This document shows, piece by piece, positions 8,841 through 18,316 of a stretch of 64,000 nucleotides of DNA. The position numbers and the translations under genes were made by a program. The DNA lies in the NCBI RefSeq assembly GCF_002836715.1, contig NZ_PJAT01000050.1:1-64000 (forward strand). Reading direction: 5' to 3'. The notes under the pieces are model-generated. The model saw only the letters and a list, made by a program, of their open reading frames with translations. It ran no database searches and had not been told where the DNA came from. The first letter of the stretch is position 1. Each line of letters starts with the position of its first letter. Source of the DNA: Psychrobacter sp. 4Dc. GTDB lineage: Bacteria > Pseudomonadota > Gammaproteobacteria > Pseudomonadales > Moraxellaceae.

Positions 8841-9935
8841 TTTTATGACTCCGAGCAAACTAAGCGCGTCCCAATTGGTCAAACGCACACAACCTGCTGA
8901 TGCTTGACGACTGATACGAGCAGGATCTGGTGATCCATGGATACCATAAGTTGGTTTACTAAGCCCAATCCATACTGAGCCTACTGGATTGTTAGGACCT
9001 GGTGGAATGATAGACTTGCTACCGTCATTGGCCGTATAAGTATAGTTGGGCTCGTGCACCTTTACTTTGACAGTATGCGTACCTGTTGGTGATGGTGTCG
9101 CAGTACTACCAACTGTCGTCGGATAGCTAGCGATCAAATTGTTGTTCTCATCATATGCGTAGAGTGTTTCACTGGCCTTATCAGCGATAACGCGGTGCAC
9201 TGGCTTGGTATTAGGATTACCAGGGTTATATACCGTGATGATTTCACCCGCAGTAAAACTGGCATCAGGATTAAGCGATTTTAAATATTTTTCACTAATA
9301 TGAAACTTCTCTGCCAACGCCTCAGTAAGACTTTCGTAGTACATTCCCTCAAGCTTGGATTTGGCAACAGAATCAGCAGGTATGGTTGTGGTTTTGACAT
9401 TCACATCTGCTTCAGTAAGCTGATAACTGACTAGTACTGGTTGAGTCGTGAGCTTCTCATTCTTGGTCAGTGCTTGCCACGTCTCAGCGTTCAACGTATC
9501 AGTTACGTCTAAACCATTCGCTTTTTGAAACGCCTGCATGGCTTTACGAGTATTTTTGCCCCAGTAGCCATCGACAGGCCCTATTCCGTTGTGATGCCAG
9601 TTTAGTAGAGCCTGCAGCTTTGTTCCTACGTTACGATCAATATCTGCATCTGCCGTCCAAGTGACATTGTTTACTTTTTTTGCATTGTCAGATAGGTTCT
9701 CAGTTGTGTACTTAATCGTAGGCAGTAGCTTATTCAATGAAGTCGCAGCTTTACTATCTCCTGTTAACTTTTGACTTACGCCATTAGTCACTGGACTGAC
9801 TTCTGCCGAAGCCTTGACGCTATTACTTGCGTTCACACTATCCGTTGTCTCTGCTGCGATGCTTTGCCCCATGAATAGTAAGCTAGAGAGACTAACCACT
9901 GTCAATGCTTTACTAATTCTTGTTAATTGATACAT
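8814..9935 (-). CDS. L,D-transpeptidase with peptidoglycan-binding domain (YkuD family)
   Basis: Exported enzyme predicted to make 3-3 peptidoglycan cross-links or attach proteins to the wall. The 373-residue product has a signal peptide (to about AAET, residue 30), a low-complexity linker and a PG_binding_1 domain around residues 95-155 (GPVDGYWGKNTRKAMQAFQKANGL). A LysM-like stretch (AEKFHISEKYLKSLNPD) follows, then a C-terminal YkuD domain with H333 in GIHGSP and nucleophile C349 in SAGCVRL. The end of the gene is one copy of a 25-bp tandem repeat. It is monocistronic and convergent with infA. Confidence 0.93.
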   Translation of the reverse strand: MYQLTRISKALTVVSLSSLLFMGQSIAAETTDSVNASNSVKASAEVSPVTNGVSQKLTGDSKAATSLNKLLPTIKYTTENLSDNAKKVNNVTWTADADIDRNVGTKLQALLNWHHNGIGPVDGYWGKNTRKAMQAFQKANGLDVTDTLNAETWQALTKNEKLTTQPVLVSYQLTEADVNVKTTTIPADSVAKSKLEGMYYESLTEALAEKFHISEKYLKSLNPDASFTAGEIITVYNPGNPNTKPVHRVIADKASETLYAYDENNNLIASYPTTVGSTATPSPTGTHTVKVKVHEPNYTYTANDGSKSIIPPGPNNPVGSVWIGLSKPTYGIHGSPDPARISRQASAGCVRLTNWDALSLLGVIKNGATVEFS

Positions 9936-10300
9936 GTAATACTCCTCATTTAAGAAATTCTATTTTTATTTTCAGTTTTCAAATACTACAGTTTTTTGGA
10001 TTTTTAGAACTTACCTTTGGTATCTAGATTTTGGATATTTTACTTTTGCTAAAAGCGAAATATTTTAGCTCCTTTATAAGCTACTAATATTGTCATATTA
10101 CCTTGTGAGCATATAACAGCTTTATGTTAAAAGGAGCTTTGTTATACAGCGTCTCTGTTAAGACAATGCTTATAAATAAGCTTGGCTAACAGATAAACAA
10201 TAAAAAACCCATACGCCACTTGGTAGCCTATGGGTATACAACACGCAAACTAAGACTGTGGAAAATGCTATATAGGAATAGCCTTTAAACGCAAGTTAAA
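9936..10300. other. Intergenic stretch: transpeptidase upstream region and leuB 3' end
   Basis: About 365 AT-rich bases between two minus-strand genes. It holds the leuB terminator (10202-10234) and the untranslated region upstream of the transpeptidase gene. No convincing promoter pair or small gene was seen in the rest. Confidence 0.6.
10202..10234 (-). terminator. Terminator of the leucine operon
   Basis: Read on the minus strand, the stem CCCATA/TATGGG is followed by six T. It lies 67 bases past the leuB stop. Confidence 0.75.
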
Positions 10301-11404
10301 TTATATCAGTTTGGCTAAGACCGCTTGCCCCATTTCTTTACAGCCTACCTGCTTAAGTCCAGCTTCACTGCTATCTAAAATATCTAACGTACGTAAACCA
10401 TCATCAAGCACATCACTAACTGCCTGTTCAATTGCTTGTGCCGCATCTTCCTGTTTAAAGGTATAACGCAGCATCATAGCAACAGATAAGATAGTCGCTA
10501 ATGGGTTGGCTTTATCTTGTCCTGCGATGTCAGGCGCAGAACCATGACACGGCTCATACATGCCCTTACCTGACTCATCTAAGCTCGCTGATGGCAACAT
10601 ACCGATAGAGCCTGTCAACATTGCAGCTTCATCAGATAGGATATCGCCAAACATGTTTCCCGTCACCATGACATCGAACTGCTTAGGATCTTTAATCAAC
10701 TGCATGCAAGCATTGTCAGCATACATATGTGATAACGCCACATCACTATAGTCAGCTTGCTGCATCTCGATCATCGTCTGTTTCCACAGCTCGGTGACTT
10801 CCAATACATTGGCTTTATCAACTGAACATACCTTAGCTGCTGTGCCTGCTGCTTGCGCACGCGTTTTTGCTAACTCAAAGGCAACTTTACCAATGCGCTG
10901 AATCTCACTTGTGCTATACACCATCGTGTTATAGCCTTGTTGCTCGCCGTTTTCTAGTGTGCGAATACCACGAGGCTCACCGAAATAGATACCGCCTGTC
11001 AGTTCACGAACGATCAATAGATCTAGACCTGAGATAATTTCAGGTTTGATACTTGAGGCATTAGCCAACTGTGGATATAGCTTGGCTACACGTAGGTTGG
11101 CAAATAAACCAAGCTCACCGCGGATTTTGAGCAGACCGCGCTCAGGGCGTTTACTACGCTCGATTGCATCCCATTTAGGACCACCGACCGCACCTAGCAA
11201 TACGGCATCTGCGGCGCGAGCACGGGCCAATGTCTCATCTGGTAAAGGCTCACCAGTTGCATCAATAGCCACACCGCCAATCAATCCAGACTCAAGCGTT
11301 AAATCAAGTGAAAACTTATCATTGACAGCTTTGAGCACGTCAATGGCTTGGGTCATAATTTCAGGGCCAATACCATCACCCGCTAATGTTAAAATCGTTG
11401 CCAT
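10301..11404 (-). CDS. leuB: 3-isopropylmalate dehydrogenase
   Basis: NAD-dependent oxidative decarboxylation of 3-isopropylmalate to 2-oxoisocaproate, the third step of leucine synthesis. The 367-residue product shows [20 protein letters not shown], the substrate-binding [14 protein letters not shown], and [21 protein letters not shown]. The length is typical. It is the last gene of a minus-strand cluster (leuC, leuD, lipoprotein, leuB) and is followed by a terminator. Confidence 0.97.
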   Translation of the reverse strand: MATILTLAGDGIGPEIMTQAIDVLKAVNDKFSLDLTLESGLIGGVAIDATGEPLPDETLARARAADAVLLGAVGGPKWDAIERSKRPERGLLKIRGELGLFANLRVAKLYPQLANASSIKPEIISGLDLLIVRELTGGIYFGEPRGIRTLENGEQQGYNTMVYSTSEIQRIGKVAFELAKTRAQAAGTAAKVCSVDKANVLEVTELWKQTMIEMQQADYSDVALSHMYADNACMQLIKDPKQFDVMVTGNMFGDILSDEAAMLTGSIGMLPSASLDESGKGMYEPCHGSAPDIAGQDKANPLATILSVAMMLRYTFKQEDAAQAIEQAVSDVLDDGLRTLDILDSSEAGLKQVGCKEMGQAVLAKLI

Positions 11405-11466
11405 ACTGATCCTTTTGGAATGTTTTTATTGGTTGGTTATATTTTTGAGCTTTTTATACTCATATT

Positions 11467-12186
11467 TTATGCTGCCATTTTTTTGGCTTTGGGTGCTGAT
11501 GTTACTGCTTTGGCCATCCCCGTCTCTACAAACTCGCCTTGATGCTCAGCGTCTAGTTGCTTACAGAATCGGCGCTGTACTTTAGTACCTTGCAATAGCT
11601 CAATACATAAAGGCTCAGGTGATGCTGTGTCTAATAGACTGCCTGATTTTTCGCTGTTCTTCTTTTGATAAGCGCGTAGCTGATAAGTACCCGCTTCAGT
11701 AAAGTCATGAATCATCGCAAAACGTTCAACATAGCCCATGTTATTTTCTGGATAAAAATTAACATGGACCTCGTGTTTGGCAGGCATGACCCGTGCATAG
11801 TAGTTGGTCAATCCTGGCATACTGGAAGGCGCTAACGGCACAACTTTTATGGCATTTTTATTGACGAGTGGTGTCATATCCACATTCATCGATGTTTTTG
11901 CTATACCTTCTTGACGTGGTAAAGCTGTCATAATCTGAGGATTGATTGGCTCGTGACTGTTGGGCGCGATAATGAGTGTTTTATCTATCTGCACAATTTC
12001 GCAATGATATGTACCCACACATGCAATATTTACTTCACCAGCAATAGGTTTAATTTTACCCACCCATGCTTCAGCACTCTCTGCTTCATCTATTTTTTGA
12101 TAGCCCGTCAATAGCTGACAGCCTGACAATAATAAGCTTGCAGCAACGATTGTACTTGTCCATAGAGCATAACGTTTTGTATTCAT
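11467..12186 (-). CDS. Predicted lipoprotein of unknown function within the leu operon
   Basis: The 239-residue product has a type II signal peptide with lipobox LLSGC (Cys23), so it should be lipid-anchored. No family is recognised. The mature part looks like a soluble mixed alpha/beta domain (IACVGTYHCEIVQIDKTLII, then VNFYPENNMGYVERFAMIHDF) with a Lys/Ala-rich tail. It lies between leuD and leuB on the same strand, 62 bases before leuB, and is probably co-transcribed, although nothing in the sequence ties it to leucine synthesis. Confidence 0.8.
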   Translation of the reverse strand: MNTKRYALWTSTIVAASLLLSGCQLLTGYQKIDEAESAEAWVGKIKPIAGEVNIACVGTYHCEIVQIDKTLIIAPNSHEPINPQIMTALPRQEGIAKTSMNVDMTPLVNKNAIKVVPLAPSSMPGLTNYYARVMPAKHEVHVNFYPENNMGYVERFAMIHDFTEAGTYQLRAYQKKNSEKSGSLLDTASPEPLCIELLQGTKVQRRFCKQLDAEHQGEFVETGMAKAVTSAPKAKKMAA

Positions 12187-12322
12187 AATGGCGGCTACTA
12201 TTCAAGAGAGATAATAAAATGTAGTGAAAAACTATTCTTCATTTTAGACAGTTCACCGCCATAACTCAACGCTGCGTTGCGACTACTCATATTTTATTAG
12301 CAGTAGATTATAGAATGACTCT

Positions 12323-12973
12323 CTATGCTCTTACGTCGTTAAATATCCACGGTGTTTTTTGCATCATTTGTTGCTCATAATCTTTGATAGCATCACTTTG
12401 TTGCAAGGTTAGACCAATATCATCCAATCCGTTTAACAAGCAATGTTTGCGAAAAGCATCTACGTCAAAGGCATATTCTTCACCAGTTGGTGTAATAACG
12501 ACTTGACGCTCAAGATCTGCGGTCAACTCATAACCTTCATTATCAAAAGTCGCCTTCATTAACGTATCGACAATCGCTTCATCCAACACAATCGGCAACA
12601 TGCCATTTTTGAAACAGTTATTGTAAAAGATATCAGCAAAACTAGGCGCAATTACCGTACGGAAACCATACTCTGAAAGTGCCCAAGGTGCATGCTCACG
12701 ACTAGAGCCACAACCAAAGTTTCTGCGTGCTAATAAGATAGTAGCACCTTGATAACGTGGTTTATTCAATACAAAATCTGGATTGATAACTCGTGTACTG
12801 TTGTCTTGGCCAGGATAGCCTTCGTCGAGATAGCGCCAATCGTCAAATAGATTTACGCCAAAACCTGTACGTTTAATAGACTTCAAAAACTGTTTTGCGA
12901 TAATTTGATCGGTATCGACGTTTGCGCGATCTAAAGGGCAAACGATACCTGTTTGGGTGTTATAAGCTTGCAT
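12323..12973 (-). CDS. leuD: 3-isopropylmalate dehydratase small subunit
   Basis: With LeuC isomerises 2-isopropylmalate to 3-isopropylmalate. The 216-residue product contains [12 protein letters not shown], the swivel-domain motif [14 protein letters not shown] and [17 protein letters not shown]. The frame is open to a TTG 15 bases upstream, but ATG 12973 has an AGGAAA site directly before it and gives the standard MQAYNTQTG start. It lies 142 bases after leuC. Confidence 0.97.
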   Translation of the reverse strand: MQAYNTQTGIVCPLDRANVDTDQIIAKQFLKSIKRTGFGVNLFDDWRYLDEGYPGQDNSTRVINPDFVLNKPRYQGATILLARRNFGCGSSREHAPWALSEYGFRTVIAPSFADIFYNNCFKNGMLPIVLDEAIVDTLMKATFDNEGYELTADLERQVVITPTGEEYAFDVDAFRKHCLLNGLDDIGLTLQQSDAIKDYEQQMMQKTPWIFNDVRA

Positions 12974-13115
12974 AAAATTTCCTATCAATTATATTTTTGC
13001 TGGCTGATGATCTTGATAAGCATGTTAAATAGTAAATAAGTTTTTACCATCTTTGACAGCATGCTCATATATTTATCGTTAATACGAGCATGATGTCAGC
13101 TACTTATTATCAGAC

Positions 13116-14534
13116 TTAAAACGTACGAACGTCTACAAAATGACCAGCCAATGCTGCGGCAGCTGCCATCGCTGGGCTTACCAAATGCGTACGACCACCA
13201 TTACCCTGACGACCTTCAAAATTACGATTAGACGTTGAGGCACAGTGCTCTTGCGGCTCAAGTTTATCTGCATTCATCGCAAGACACATTGAGCAGCCCG
13301 GCTCACGCCATTCAAAACCAGCTTCAGTAAATAACGTATCCAAGCCTTCAGCCTCTGCTTGCAGTTTCACCTGTCCAGAACCTGCAACAACGATCGCTTC
13401 TTTTACGTTATCAGCAACTTTGCGACCTTTGATTACCGCTGCCGCATCACGTAAATCTTCGATACGTGAGTTGGTACATGAACCGATAAATATACGATCA
13501 AGTTGAATATCCGTAATTTTCTGACCTGCCTCTAGTCCCATATAAGTATAAGCGCGTAACCAGCCCTCTTCTTGAGCTTCATCAATGGCTTGATCTGGTG
13601 TCGGTACAGATTGCGTAATATCTACCACCATCTCAGGCGATGTACCCCAAGATACTTGCGGTGCGATCTGACTACCATCGATTTCTACCACAGTATCAAA
13701 TACCGCGTCATCGTCTGAATATAGTGTGCGCCAGTAGGCTTCCGCTTGTTCCCATTGTGCTTCGCTTGGCGCATATGGACGACCTTTGACATAGTCAATT
13801 GTCGTGTCATCGACTGCAACCATACCGACACGCGCGCCTGCCTCAATCGCCATATTACAGACGGTCATACGACCTTCCATACTCATGTCTTCGAACACTT
13901 GACCTGCAAATTCAATCGCGTGTCCTGTTCCACCTGCTGTACCGATTTTTGCAATAATAGCTAACACCACATCTTTTGAAGTGACGCCAGCACCAAGTTG
14001 ACCAGTGACGCGGATTTGCATATTTTTTGATTTCTTTTGAATCAAACACTGTGTTGCCAATACATGCTCAACTTCAGAGGTTCCGATACCATGAGCCAAG
14101 CAGCCAAGTGCTCCGTGAGTCGCTGTATGCGAGTCACCGCAAACAACCGTCATACCCGGCAAGACCAAACCTTGCTCTGGACCGACCACATGCAAAATAC
14201 CTTGACGGGCATCATTGATAGTAAATTCAGCAATATCAAACTTGGTGCAGTTATCATCCAAAGTGACAACCTGCAAGCGTGATACCTTGTCTTTAATCCC
14301 AGGCACCCCTTCTAGGCGCTCTTTGGTGACAGTCGGCACATTGTGATCTGGACTGGCAATGTTAGCCGATAAACGCCATGGCGCTCTGTTTGCTAATTCC
14401 AACCCTTCAAATGCTTGTGGACTCGTCACTTCATGCAACAGGTGGCGGTCGATATAAATCAGGCTCGAACCATCGTCGCGCTTAGTGACTTCGTGAGCGT
14501 TCCAAAGTTTGTCATATAACGTTTGACCAGCCAT
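13116..14534 (-). CDS. leuC: 3-isopropylmalate dehydratase large subunit
   Basis: Aconitase-family [4Fe-4S] subunit of isopropylmalate isomerase. The 472-residue product carries the cluster cysteines in [15 protein letters not shown] and GCSMCLAMN, plus [14 protein letters not shown] and a C-terminal [19 protein letters not shown]. First gene of the leu cluster. It diverges from a LysR-type gene across a 375-base spacer, the arrangement expected if that protein controls it. Confidence 0.97.
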   Translation of the reverse strand: MAGQTLYDKLWNAHEVTKRDDGSSLIYIDRHLLHEVTSPQAFEGLELANRAPWRLSANIASPDHNVPTVTKERLEGVPGIKDKVSRLQVVTLDDNCTKFDIAEFTINDARQGILHVVGPEQGLVLPGMTVVCGDSHTATHGALGCLAHGIGTSEVEHVLATQCLIQKKSKNMQIRVTGQLGAGVTSKDVVLAIIAKIGTAGGTGHAIEFAGQVFEDMSMEGRMTVCNMAIEAGARVGMVAVDDTTIDYVKGRPYAPSEAQWEQAEAYWRTLYSDDDAVFDTVVEIDGSQIAPQVSWGTSPEMVVDITQSVPTPDQAIDEAQEEGWLRAYTYMGLEAGQKITDIQLDRIFIGSCTNSRIEDLRDAAAVIKGRKVADNVKEAIVVAGSGQVKLQAEAEGLDTLFTEAGFEWREPGCSMCLAMNADKLEPQEHCASTSNRNFEGRQGNGGRTHLVSPAMAAAAALAGHFVDVRTF

Positions 14535-14909
14535 GTTGCTATCCTTTATAGGTTACTAATTACTTAATTTTTTACTTACTTGCAAATTGCCAAGCTAAGA
14601 TTCTATGTAAATGCTATGTCTATCTATAATGTTTAATAATTACGGTCGTATCTAAGATTTGAATATTATTTCTTTACGAGACCCAACATATGACTAAAAT
14701 TAACGCTTAAAATACGTTTTAAGTGGCAAATAGCCAGTTTTTCAGAATAAATATGTCACAATACGCCTCGATGTCTTGTGATTATAGCAGGCAAATCCTA
14801 TAATAATAATTGATGATTTTTAACCAGACGCAAACTTTTATTTCTAATACGTTGTGATTGGGTCAGCCAACTTTTATTTATAGCTCGTAAAGTAGCTAAG
14901 GACATTCGT
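14535..14909. promoter_or_regulatory. Divergent leuC-lysR control region
   Basis: A 375-base AT-rich spacer holds the promoters of both divergent units. A promoter-like pair for lysR is seen at 14776-14804. I looked for a leucine-rich leader peptide with attenuator upstream of leuC and did not see one. LysR control is therefore the likelier mechanism, an inference from layout. Confidence 0.55.
14776..14804 (+). promoter_or_regulatory. Possible sigma-70 promoter of the lysR gene
   Basis: TTGTGA and TATAAT are 17 bases apart, 105 bases before the start codon. Confidence 0.4.
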
Positions 14910-15782
14910 TTGAACACCACAAACTTGACGACATTCGTTACCGTTATGCACACTGGCAGTATCTCAGGCGCCGCAGAAAAGCTGTTTATCACGCAGCCTG
15001 CTGTCAGTAAACGTATCAAAAATTTAGAAGACGAGTTTAACATTACCTTGTTTGATACGGTAGGACGTGGAATTGTACCTACTCAAGCGGCTAGTGAAAT
15101 GCTACCTCATGCCAAACGTTGGCTAGAAGATTATGAGAACTTTAAAATCAACTTGCAGCATTCTCAGCATATCGTTTCTGGCAAGTTAGTTATTGGTACT
15201 AGCCATCATATTGGCCTACATCATTTAGCACCTGTCCTTAAACACTTTATTCAAGCTTATCCAGCTGTTCAGTTAGAAGTACACTTCGTAGATTCTGAAA
15301 AAGCTCATAAAGCAGTACTAGATGGTGATTTGTCTTTAGCCTTTGTTACGCTTCCACCTGTCTACGATAAGCGGCTAACCTATCACACGCTCTGGTCAGA
15401 CCCTCTTTATTTTATGACGGGTACGCTATCACCTTTGGCAACCAAATCAAATGTCACTTTAGAGCAGTTAGCGCGCTATCCTGCCATTTTGCCTTCTGCC
15501 AATACCTTTACCAGTCAGATTACCTTGGCTGAGTTTGCCAAGCACAATCTGAAGCCTTATGCCACGATGAGCACCAACCCTCTTGAGTCTATCCGTATGC
15601 TGGTATCTGTTGGTCTTGGTTGGTCAGTACTACCACAAACGATGGTTAGTCAAGATTTGGAACGTATCGATATGGCTGACAATATTGAATTACAACGCTA
15701 TTTAGGTGTGGTCATCAATCCAAAATTAACTCAATCTAGCAGCGTGACCGCCCTACTAGACTTACTTGCGCCTATTGAATAA
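14910..15782 (+). CDS. LysR-type transcriptional regulator divergent from leuC
   Basis: The 290-residue product has an N-terminal winged helix-turn-helix (NLTTFVTVMHTGSISGAAEK, then LFITQPAVSKRIKNLEDEF) and a periplasmic-binding-like effector domain. It starts with TTG, preceded by AAGGA at 7 bases; this gives the standard LysR N-terminus, and no in-frame ATG fits better. Its position back-to-back with leuC suggests it regulates leucine synthesis, with an isopropylmalate-like co-inducer possible. The specific target is inferred, not shown. Confidence 0.88.
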   Translation: MNTTNLTTFVTVMHTGSISGAAEKLFITQPAVSKRIKNLEDEFNITLFDTVGRGIVPTQAASEMLPHAKRWLEDYENFKINLQHSQHIVSGKLVIGTSHHIGLHHLAPVLKHFIQAYPAVQLEVHFVDSEKAHKAVLDGDLSLAFVTLPPVYDKRLTYHTLWSDPLYFMTGTLSPLATKSNVTLEQLARYPAILPSANTFTSQITLAEFAKHNLKPYATMSTNPLESIRMLVSVGLGWSVLPQTMVSQDLERIDMADNIELQRYLGVVINPKLTQSSSVTALLDLLAPIE

Positions 15783-16239
15783 AAAGAGCTCGCTATAACA
15801 GTCTAACCATTAAGCTATTCGCATTTGTGACTCTCATGCGTTATAATACGCTTGACGTTGTTTTTATAACAAAAATTTACCACAAGGACACTGATAGTCA
15901 TATATTGAATACTTCTAGTAAGATATGATGGTTAACAGTAGGTTTAATGGTTTAGATTGATGATGTAGGTTGCTAATACTCATATATAAATAGCAGATGC
16001 GAGCAATAACAATAGATAAGTGGAATGCGATGTTCCCGTTGTTCTCTATCTCTATATGAGTGCTAGCCATAGAACAACATCAATCATATAAAACTACAGA
16101 AGATACTGAAAAAAGCCATTATGTCTCAATTAATGGCTTTTTTTGTCTTTAAATATTGTTTTGAACATCGCCTTGCAGGACAGAACTTTTATAGTTAAAA
16201 AATAATTACAGCCAACCATGTTGGTTAAGGACAATTTAT
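15783..16239. other. Intergenic stretch with a terminator; possible small RNA
   Basis: 457 bases between lysR and putP. It contains a strong terminator hairpin (16109-16145) and, about 270 bases before it, a TATAAT-containing stretch near 15842. No open frame with a good ribosome site was seen. It is either a long 3' untranslated region of lysR plus the putP upstream region, or it encodes a non-coding RNA of about 290-300 bases. Confidence 0.4.
16109..16145 (+). terminator. Rho-independent terminator upstream of putP
   Basis: Stem AGCCATTA/TAATGGCT with a 9-base loop, followed by T7 and preceded by an A run. It lies 330 bases past the lysR stop and 95 bases before putP. Confidence 0.8.
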
Positions 16240-17739
16240 ATGAACGGAGTTTCTAGTGGCGTGCTGATATCACTCGGCGCCTATTTCTTAGTGATGATTG
16301 GGATTGGTGTTTACGCTTATTTTAAGCAAGCCAATGATACTGAAGGCTATATGTTAGGGGGTCGTAACTTAGGCCCAGCAGTAACCGCACTTTCTGCAGG
16401 TGCATCAGATATGTCAGGTTGGTTACTACTTGGCTTACCTGGTTATATGTTTGCCGATGGTGTGGTCAGTATTTGGATCGCGCTTGGTTTGACATTAGGT
16501 GCATTACTAAACTATCTCATCGTAGCACCTCGCCTTCGTGTTTATACCGAAGTGGCTGACAACGCTATCACCCTACCAGATTATTTCGCCAACCGCTTTG
16601 AAGACAAGTCGCACATGCTACGCGTCATCTCAGCAGTGGTCATCATTCTATTCTTTACCGTCTATACCGCTGCAAGTCTTGTAGGTGGTGGTAAACTCTT
16701 CGAAAGCTCACTTAACCTATCGTATAGTACTGGCCTATGGGTTACCGCTGGTGTGGTTGTGGCTTATACGCTATTCGGTGGTTTCTTAGCAGTATCTATG
16801 ACCGATTTCGTACAGGGCGTCATCATGCTGTTTGCCATGGTAATCGTACCTGTCGTTGCCTTTACTGATCTTGGTGGTATTTCAGCCACTACAGAAGCGG
16901 TTAGAAACATCGATCCTACCCTTTTAGACGTTACTAGCGGTATGAGTGTTATCGGTATTATCTCACTCATGGCATGGGGCTTAGGTTACTTTGGCCAACC
17001 GCATATTATCGTACGTTTTATGGCGATTCGTTCAGTGAGAGATGTGCCAACCGCACGTAATATCGGTATGAGCTGGATGGTTGTGAGTCTGGTTGGTTCA
17101 CTAATGACTGGTTTTGCTGGTCGTGCCTACGTACAAAAAACTGCGATGACGCTAGACGATCCTGAGACTATCTTCTTAGTATTCACTCAGTTCTTGTTCC
17201 ATCCATTGGTTTCAGGTTTCCTATTAGCAGCTATTTTAGCAGCAATTATGAGTACTATCTCATCGCAGCTATTGGTTGTATCAAGCTCTCTAACCAAAGA
17301 TGTATACAAACTATTCTTTGATAAAGACGCACCAGAAGCTCGCCAGGTATTGGTTGGTCGTATCTCAGTTATTATCGTTGCTATCGTTGCCATTATGCTA
17401 GCGTCTAACCCAGATAGCTCAGTATTGAACCTAGTTTCTAATGCATGGGCAGGATTTGGTGCAGCGTTTGGTCCATTGGTTATCTTCAGCCTTACATGGC
17501 GTGGTATGAACCGTAATGGTGCTGTTGCCGGTATGGTTGTTGGTGCGTTGACTGTTATCCTATGGATTTATGGTCCTTTCCAAGTAGATGGTATGGCACT
17601 AAATAGCTGGTTATATGCTATCGTTCCAGGCTTTATCTTAAGTACTATCGCTATCTTTGCCGTTAGTATCATGACTGGTGGCCCAAGACCTTCAGTTTCT
17701 GCTAAGTACAAAGAGATGGAGCTAAACTTAAACAAATAA
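16240..17739 (+). CDS. putP: Sodium/proline symporter
   Basis: Inner-membrane SSS-family transporter importing proline with Na+. The 499-residue product has about 13 hydrophobic segments and PutP-type blocks: AYFKQANDTEGYMLGGRNLG, SAGASDMSGWLLLGLPG, AWGLGYFGQPHIIVRFMAIR and AAIMSTISSQLLVVSS. An AAGGACA ribosome site precedes the ATG. It is monocistronic and flanked by terminators on both sides. No putA lies nearby, so uptake may serve nutrition or osmoprotection. Confidence 0.93.
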   Translation: MNGVSSGVLISLGAYFLVMIGIGVYAYFKQANDTEGYMLGGRNLGPAVTALSAGASDMSGWLLLGLPGYMFADGVVSIWIALGLTLGALLNYLIVAPRLRVYTEVADNAITLPDYFANRFEDKSHMLRVISAVVIILFFTVYTAASLVGGGKLFESSLNLSYSTGLWVTAGVVVAYTLFGGFLAVSMTDFVQGVIMLFAMVIVPVVAFTDLGGISATTEAVRNIDPTLLDVTSGMSVIGIISLMAWGLGYFGQPHIIVRFMAIRSVRDVPTARNIGMSWMVVSLVGSLMTGFAGRAYVQKTAMTLDDPETIFLVFTQFLFHPLVSGFLLAAILAAIMSTISSQLLVVSSSLTKDVYKLFFDKDAPEARQVLVGRISVIIVAIVAIMLASNPDSSVLNLVSNAWAGFGAAFGPLVIFSLTWRGMNRNGAVAGMVVGALTVILWIYGPFQVDGMALNSWLYAIVPGFILSTIAIFAVSIMTGGPRPSVSAKYKEMELNLNK

Positions 17740-17770
17740 GTTTACGTAAAATCTTAAGATTATTGTTATA

Positions 17771-17803
17771 AAAAAATCTCGTCACTATTGGCGAGGTTTT
17801 TTT
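17771..17803 (+). terminator. Terminator of putP
   Basis: Nine-pair stem including GU pairs (AATCTCGTC with GGCGAGGTT) followed by seven T, about 35 bases after the stop. Confidence 0.8.
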
Positions 17804-18261
17804 ATGAGTAACGATTTAGTATATTTAACCTACTACAGTGTCAAACCAAGAGAACTTATGGTAAGTGAGACTGGAGTATGGACAGAGATATTATTATCTA
17901 GCAGCTCTGTGCTGGACATACTAAGCCAGATTATCCTAGCCTATTTGGCAGTCCAACTGCTAACCACCCTTGAACGGTAGGCCTTTATCAACAATACTAT
18001 CTTTTATTAATATCAAATTTGATTACTTTTTTAGTTCTTCTCGTTGTGTATCTTAAGTGTGCTACGTTATTGACAGCTCATTCGATAAAGTACTAGTAAG
18101 TATTGGCCCTTAAATTGTAGAATATTTTCTATACATAGATACGAGGCTAAATTAAATAAGTAGGATGCAGTGATATCGTATAAATCAGTACTATGCAAAT
18201 AATCTTTGCTGTTCTACCTGCAGCTAAATATTAACAATCAAATACTTATTAATAATCCCAT

Positions 18262-18291
18262 AAAAAAGCGACCTATCATAGGTCGCTTTTT
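18262..18291. terminator. Terminator of the first fadL-like gene
   Basis: Near-perfect palindrome GCGACCTAT/ATAGGTCGC flanked by A6 and T5, so it can work on either strand. It lies 26 bases past the minus-strand fadL stop. Confidence 0.85.
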
Positions 18292-18316
18292 ATTCTTTGA
18301 CAGTTATACCAAGAGA

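Larger units (their letters stand above)
17740..18316. other. Convergent intergenic stretch between putP and the first fadL gene
   Basis: 577 bases containing the putP terminator (17771-17803) and the fadL terminator (18262-18291). A 40-codon frame lies at 17858-17980, but its ribosome site is weak. Otherwise nothing was recognised. Confidence 0.6.

Noticed and set aside
11046-11585. 179-codon plus-strand frame across leuB start and lipoprotein end
   Set aside because: Antisense to two solid genes and to their intergenic gap; no recognisable domain.
14535-14909. Leucine attenuator with leader peptide upstream of leuC
   Set aside because: No short frame with a run of leucine codons followed by competing hairpins was found; a LysR gene sits opposite instead.
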